From assembly GCA_016933055.1 (NCBI GenBank), contig JAFGBS010000001.1:124001-188000 (forward strand): a DNA stretch of 64,000 nt, written 5' to 3'. Within the stretch, counting starts at the first letter, position 1. Every line of letters starts with the position of its first letter. The notes under the pieces were generated by a model. The model made no database searches, had not been told where the DNA came from, and worked only from the letters and a program-made list of their open reading frames with translations. Positions 63,238-64,000 of the stretch are shown piece by piece. Made by a program: the position numbers and the translations under genes. Origin of the DNA: Promethearchaeota archaeon (GTDB lineage Archaea > Asgardarchaeota > Lokiarchaeia > Sigyniarchaeales > Promethearchaeaceae).

Positions 63238-63414
63238 TTAGCAATTAATTGGATTTTCTTCATTGTTTCGGATAATCTGAATAATGGGACGTTGTCCTTC
63301 AGGGTAAACTACTCGTATATCTTTTATAAAATTCATGCGCTTTAGGATTTCAAATTTTCTGTAAAAATCATGCGGTTTGGGAATATATTTTTCGAAACTG
63401 ATTACAATATCCAT
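63238..63414 (-). CDS. 58-residue small protein (paralogue of 62810-62998)
   Basis: Found by direct translation of the minus strand. ATG at 63414 behind GGAGAG (6 bp away), TAA at 63240-63238. The protein starts MDIVISFEKYIPKPHD and ends PINC. Seen: it shares with the 62-residue neighbour the skeleton F-x-K-[Y/F]-[I/M]-P-x-x-H-x-F-[Y/F]-x-x-[F/Y]-x-I-[L/M]-K-x-[M/L]-x-[F/L]-I-x-D-[I/V]. The good ribosome-binding site plus the paralogue make it very likely a gene. Function unknown. Confidence 0.65.
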   Translation of the reverse strand: MDIVISFEKYIPKPHDFYRKFEILKRMNFIKDIRVVYPEGQRPIIQIIRNNEENPINC

Positions 63415-63542
63415 ATTATCTCTCCAACTTTTGAGGTTTGTTTTTGATAGTCTATTTTAGTTTATTTCTAAGTATTTTGTCGGATATTTTACTCATGAAT
63501 GTATAGTGTCGAAAAAGTTTCAATATTTGATTAGAATTTTTC

Positions 63543-63558
63543 CAAAAATCGATTTTTG
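63543..63558. promoter_or_regulatory. 16-bp perfect palindrome
   Basis: CAAAAATCGATTTTTG is a perfect palindrome about 190 bp before the prenyl synthase ATG and 130 bp before the small gene on the other strand. Its right half runs into a copy of TTTTGTCGGA. A dimeric regulator site is plausible; inferred only. Confidence 0.4.
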
Positions 63559-63717
63559 TCGGACGGGAGTGGATCGGAAATCCTCCTTCTAAAGTGCTAC
63601 CAAAGAACAAAATCATCTGCATATATACTCATAATTCCATAAATCCCACAGCTGAATTAAAACTGCTACGGGATTAAATTAATCTAAAGATAGGATAGAA
63701 TTTTTTTATGGAATAAT

Positions 63718-63726
63718 GCTTATAGG
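63718..63726 (+). promoter_or_regulatory. TATA-box-like promoter for the prenyl synthase
   Basis: GCTTATAGG lies about 22-30 bp before the ATG at 63748, the spacing of a leaderless archaeal transcript. Inference. Confidence 0.45.
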
Positions 63727-63747
63727 TGACCGGAAAAATATTCACCC

Positions 63748-64000
63748 ATGGATTTCCTAGAATCAGTATCCGAGGAACAAGCTAAAATCGATTTATTTCT
63801 CAGGCGCTTTTTTAACAAACTCGTGAATAAGGAGGATAATTTCCTTCTTAAAGATTTTTATGGGAGATTACGAGACTTTGTCCTTTCGACGGGTTTAGCG
63901 AAAAGAATACGACCTTTAGTCTTAATTAAAACCTTCACGGGCATCGCACTGGATAATAAAATTGAGAAGTATTTGGATGATATCTATGAACTATCAATTG
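63748..64000 (+). CDS. Polyprenyl (geranylgeranyl-type) diphosphate synthase, N-terminal part
   Basis: Translation from the ATG at 63748 stays open to the window end (84 codons), so the gene is cut. Seen: an N-terminal helix region, then LSTGLAKRIRPLVLIKTFTGIA, which corresponds in parts to the G-x-KRIRP motif of trans-prenyl synthases, and an ending YELSI at the place of the E-x-x-x-x-x-H helix before the first Asp-rich motif, which is outside the window. Known: these enzymes build the C20 and longer chains of archaeal membrane lipids. No Asp-rich motif is visible, so chain length cannot be judged. Confidence 0.75.
   Translation, partial: MDFLESVSEEQAKIDLFLRRFFNKLVNKEDNFLLKDFYGRLRDFVLSTGLAKRIRPLVLIKTFTGIALDNKIEKYLDDIYELSI

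Larger units (their letters stand above)
63415..63747. other. 333-bp regulatory region before the prenyl synthase gene
   Basis: No coding sequence seen. It contains two direct copies of TTTTGTCGGA (63475-63484, 63554-63563), a perfect 16-bp palindrome CAAAAATCGATTTTTG (63543-63558) that overlaps the second copy, and the TATA-like box at 63718-63726. It separates divergent genes. Confidence 0.5.

Noticed and set aside
1..64000. Insertion sequences, prophage, rRNA or tRNA genes
   Set aside because: No transposase, integrase, phage structural motif, terminal inverted repeats or RNA gene could be recognised on either strand.

Overview
The window is AT-rich, gene-dense archaeal DNA, most likely from an Asgard archaeon, with the Heimdallarchaeia side as my best guess. 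The evidence is a set of eukaryote-like proteins: a gelsolin-repeat protein (49277-50248), a Roadblock/LC7 protein (50277-50669), a CBS protein with a longin-like tail (33220-34038) and a JAMM/MPN protease with a TPR tail (58876-60288). Archaeal TATA boxes about 25 bp before start codons, several apparently leaderless starts and a C-terminal surface-sorting signal (872-1591) agree. The placement is inference; no rRNA or tRNA gene was seen. Gene calls rest on motifs read by eye, not on searches.

1-1.6 kb holds the end of an M29 aminopeptidase and a surface protein. 1.6-18.7 kb is the centrepiece: two divergent operons that together encode almost a whole reductive (or reversible) TCA cycle. Leftward from 11952 run korA, korB, sdhA/frdA, sdhB/frdB, fumC, an FMN alpha-hydroxy-acid dehydrogenase and aconitase. 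Rightward from about 12119 run sucC, sucD, aclB, aclA (two-subunit ATP-citrate lyase) and isocitrate dehydrogenase. A perfect 9-bp inverted repeat lies between them. No citrate synthase and no membrane anchor for the SDH/FRD pair is present; a malate/lactate dehydrogenase of the Ldh2 family at 36.8-37.9 kb could supply the missing malate step.

18.9-26.3 kb has a DUF1801 protein, a cyclic-2,3-diphosphoglycerate-synthetase-like NTPase, and a three-gene redox operon (tungsten AOR-family enzyme, fused FAD/Fe-S protein, DAO-family flavoprotein). 27.3-31.2 kb carries carbamoyl-phosphate and ornithine metabolism (carbamoyltransferase, cyclase-family hydrolase, carbamate kinase, ornithine aminotransferase). 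Together with KOR and AOR this suggests a ferredoxin-based metabolism that can use amino acids. 31.3-43.9 kb is mixed: SIS sugar isomerase, methyltransferase, CBS/longin protein, CoA-disulfide-reductase-like flavoprotein, Ldh2 enzyme, membrane alpha/beta hydrolase, VTT (DedA) protein, DUF401 transporter and U32 protein.

44-60.3 kb is the most Asgard-like stretch: amidohydrolase, GCS2-type ligase, a beta-sandwich/alpha-solenoid protein, the gelsolin-repeat protein, Roadblock, a proline-rich von Willebrand A protein, a Trm11-like methyltransferase, three small membrane proteins, a CTP-dependent lipid kinase, a radical SAM enzyme, an acidic zinc-finger protein and the JAMM-TPR protein. 60.4-64 kb has a GPH-family sugar symporter, a membrane protein, two small paralogous genes (one of only 58 codons) flanked by repeated 10-mers and palindromes, and the start of a polyprenyl diphosphate synthase cut by the window end.
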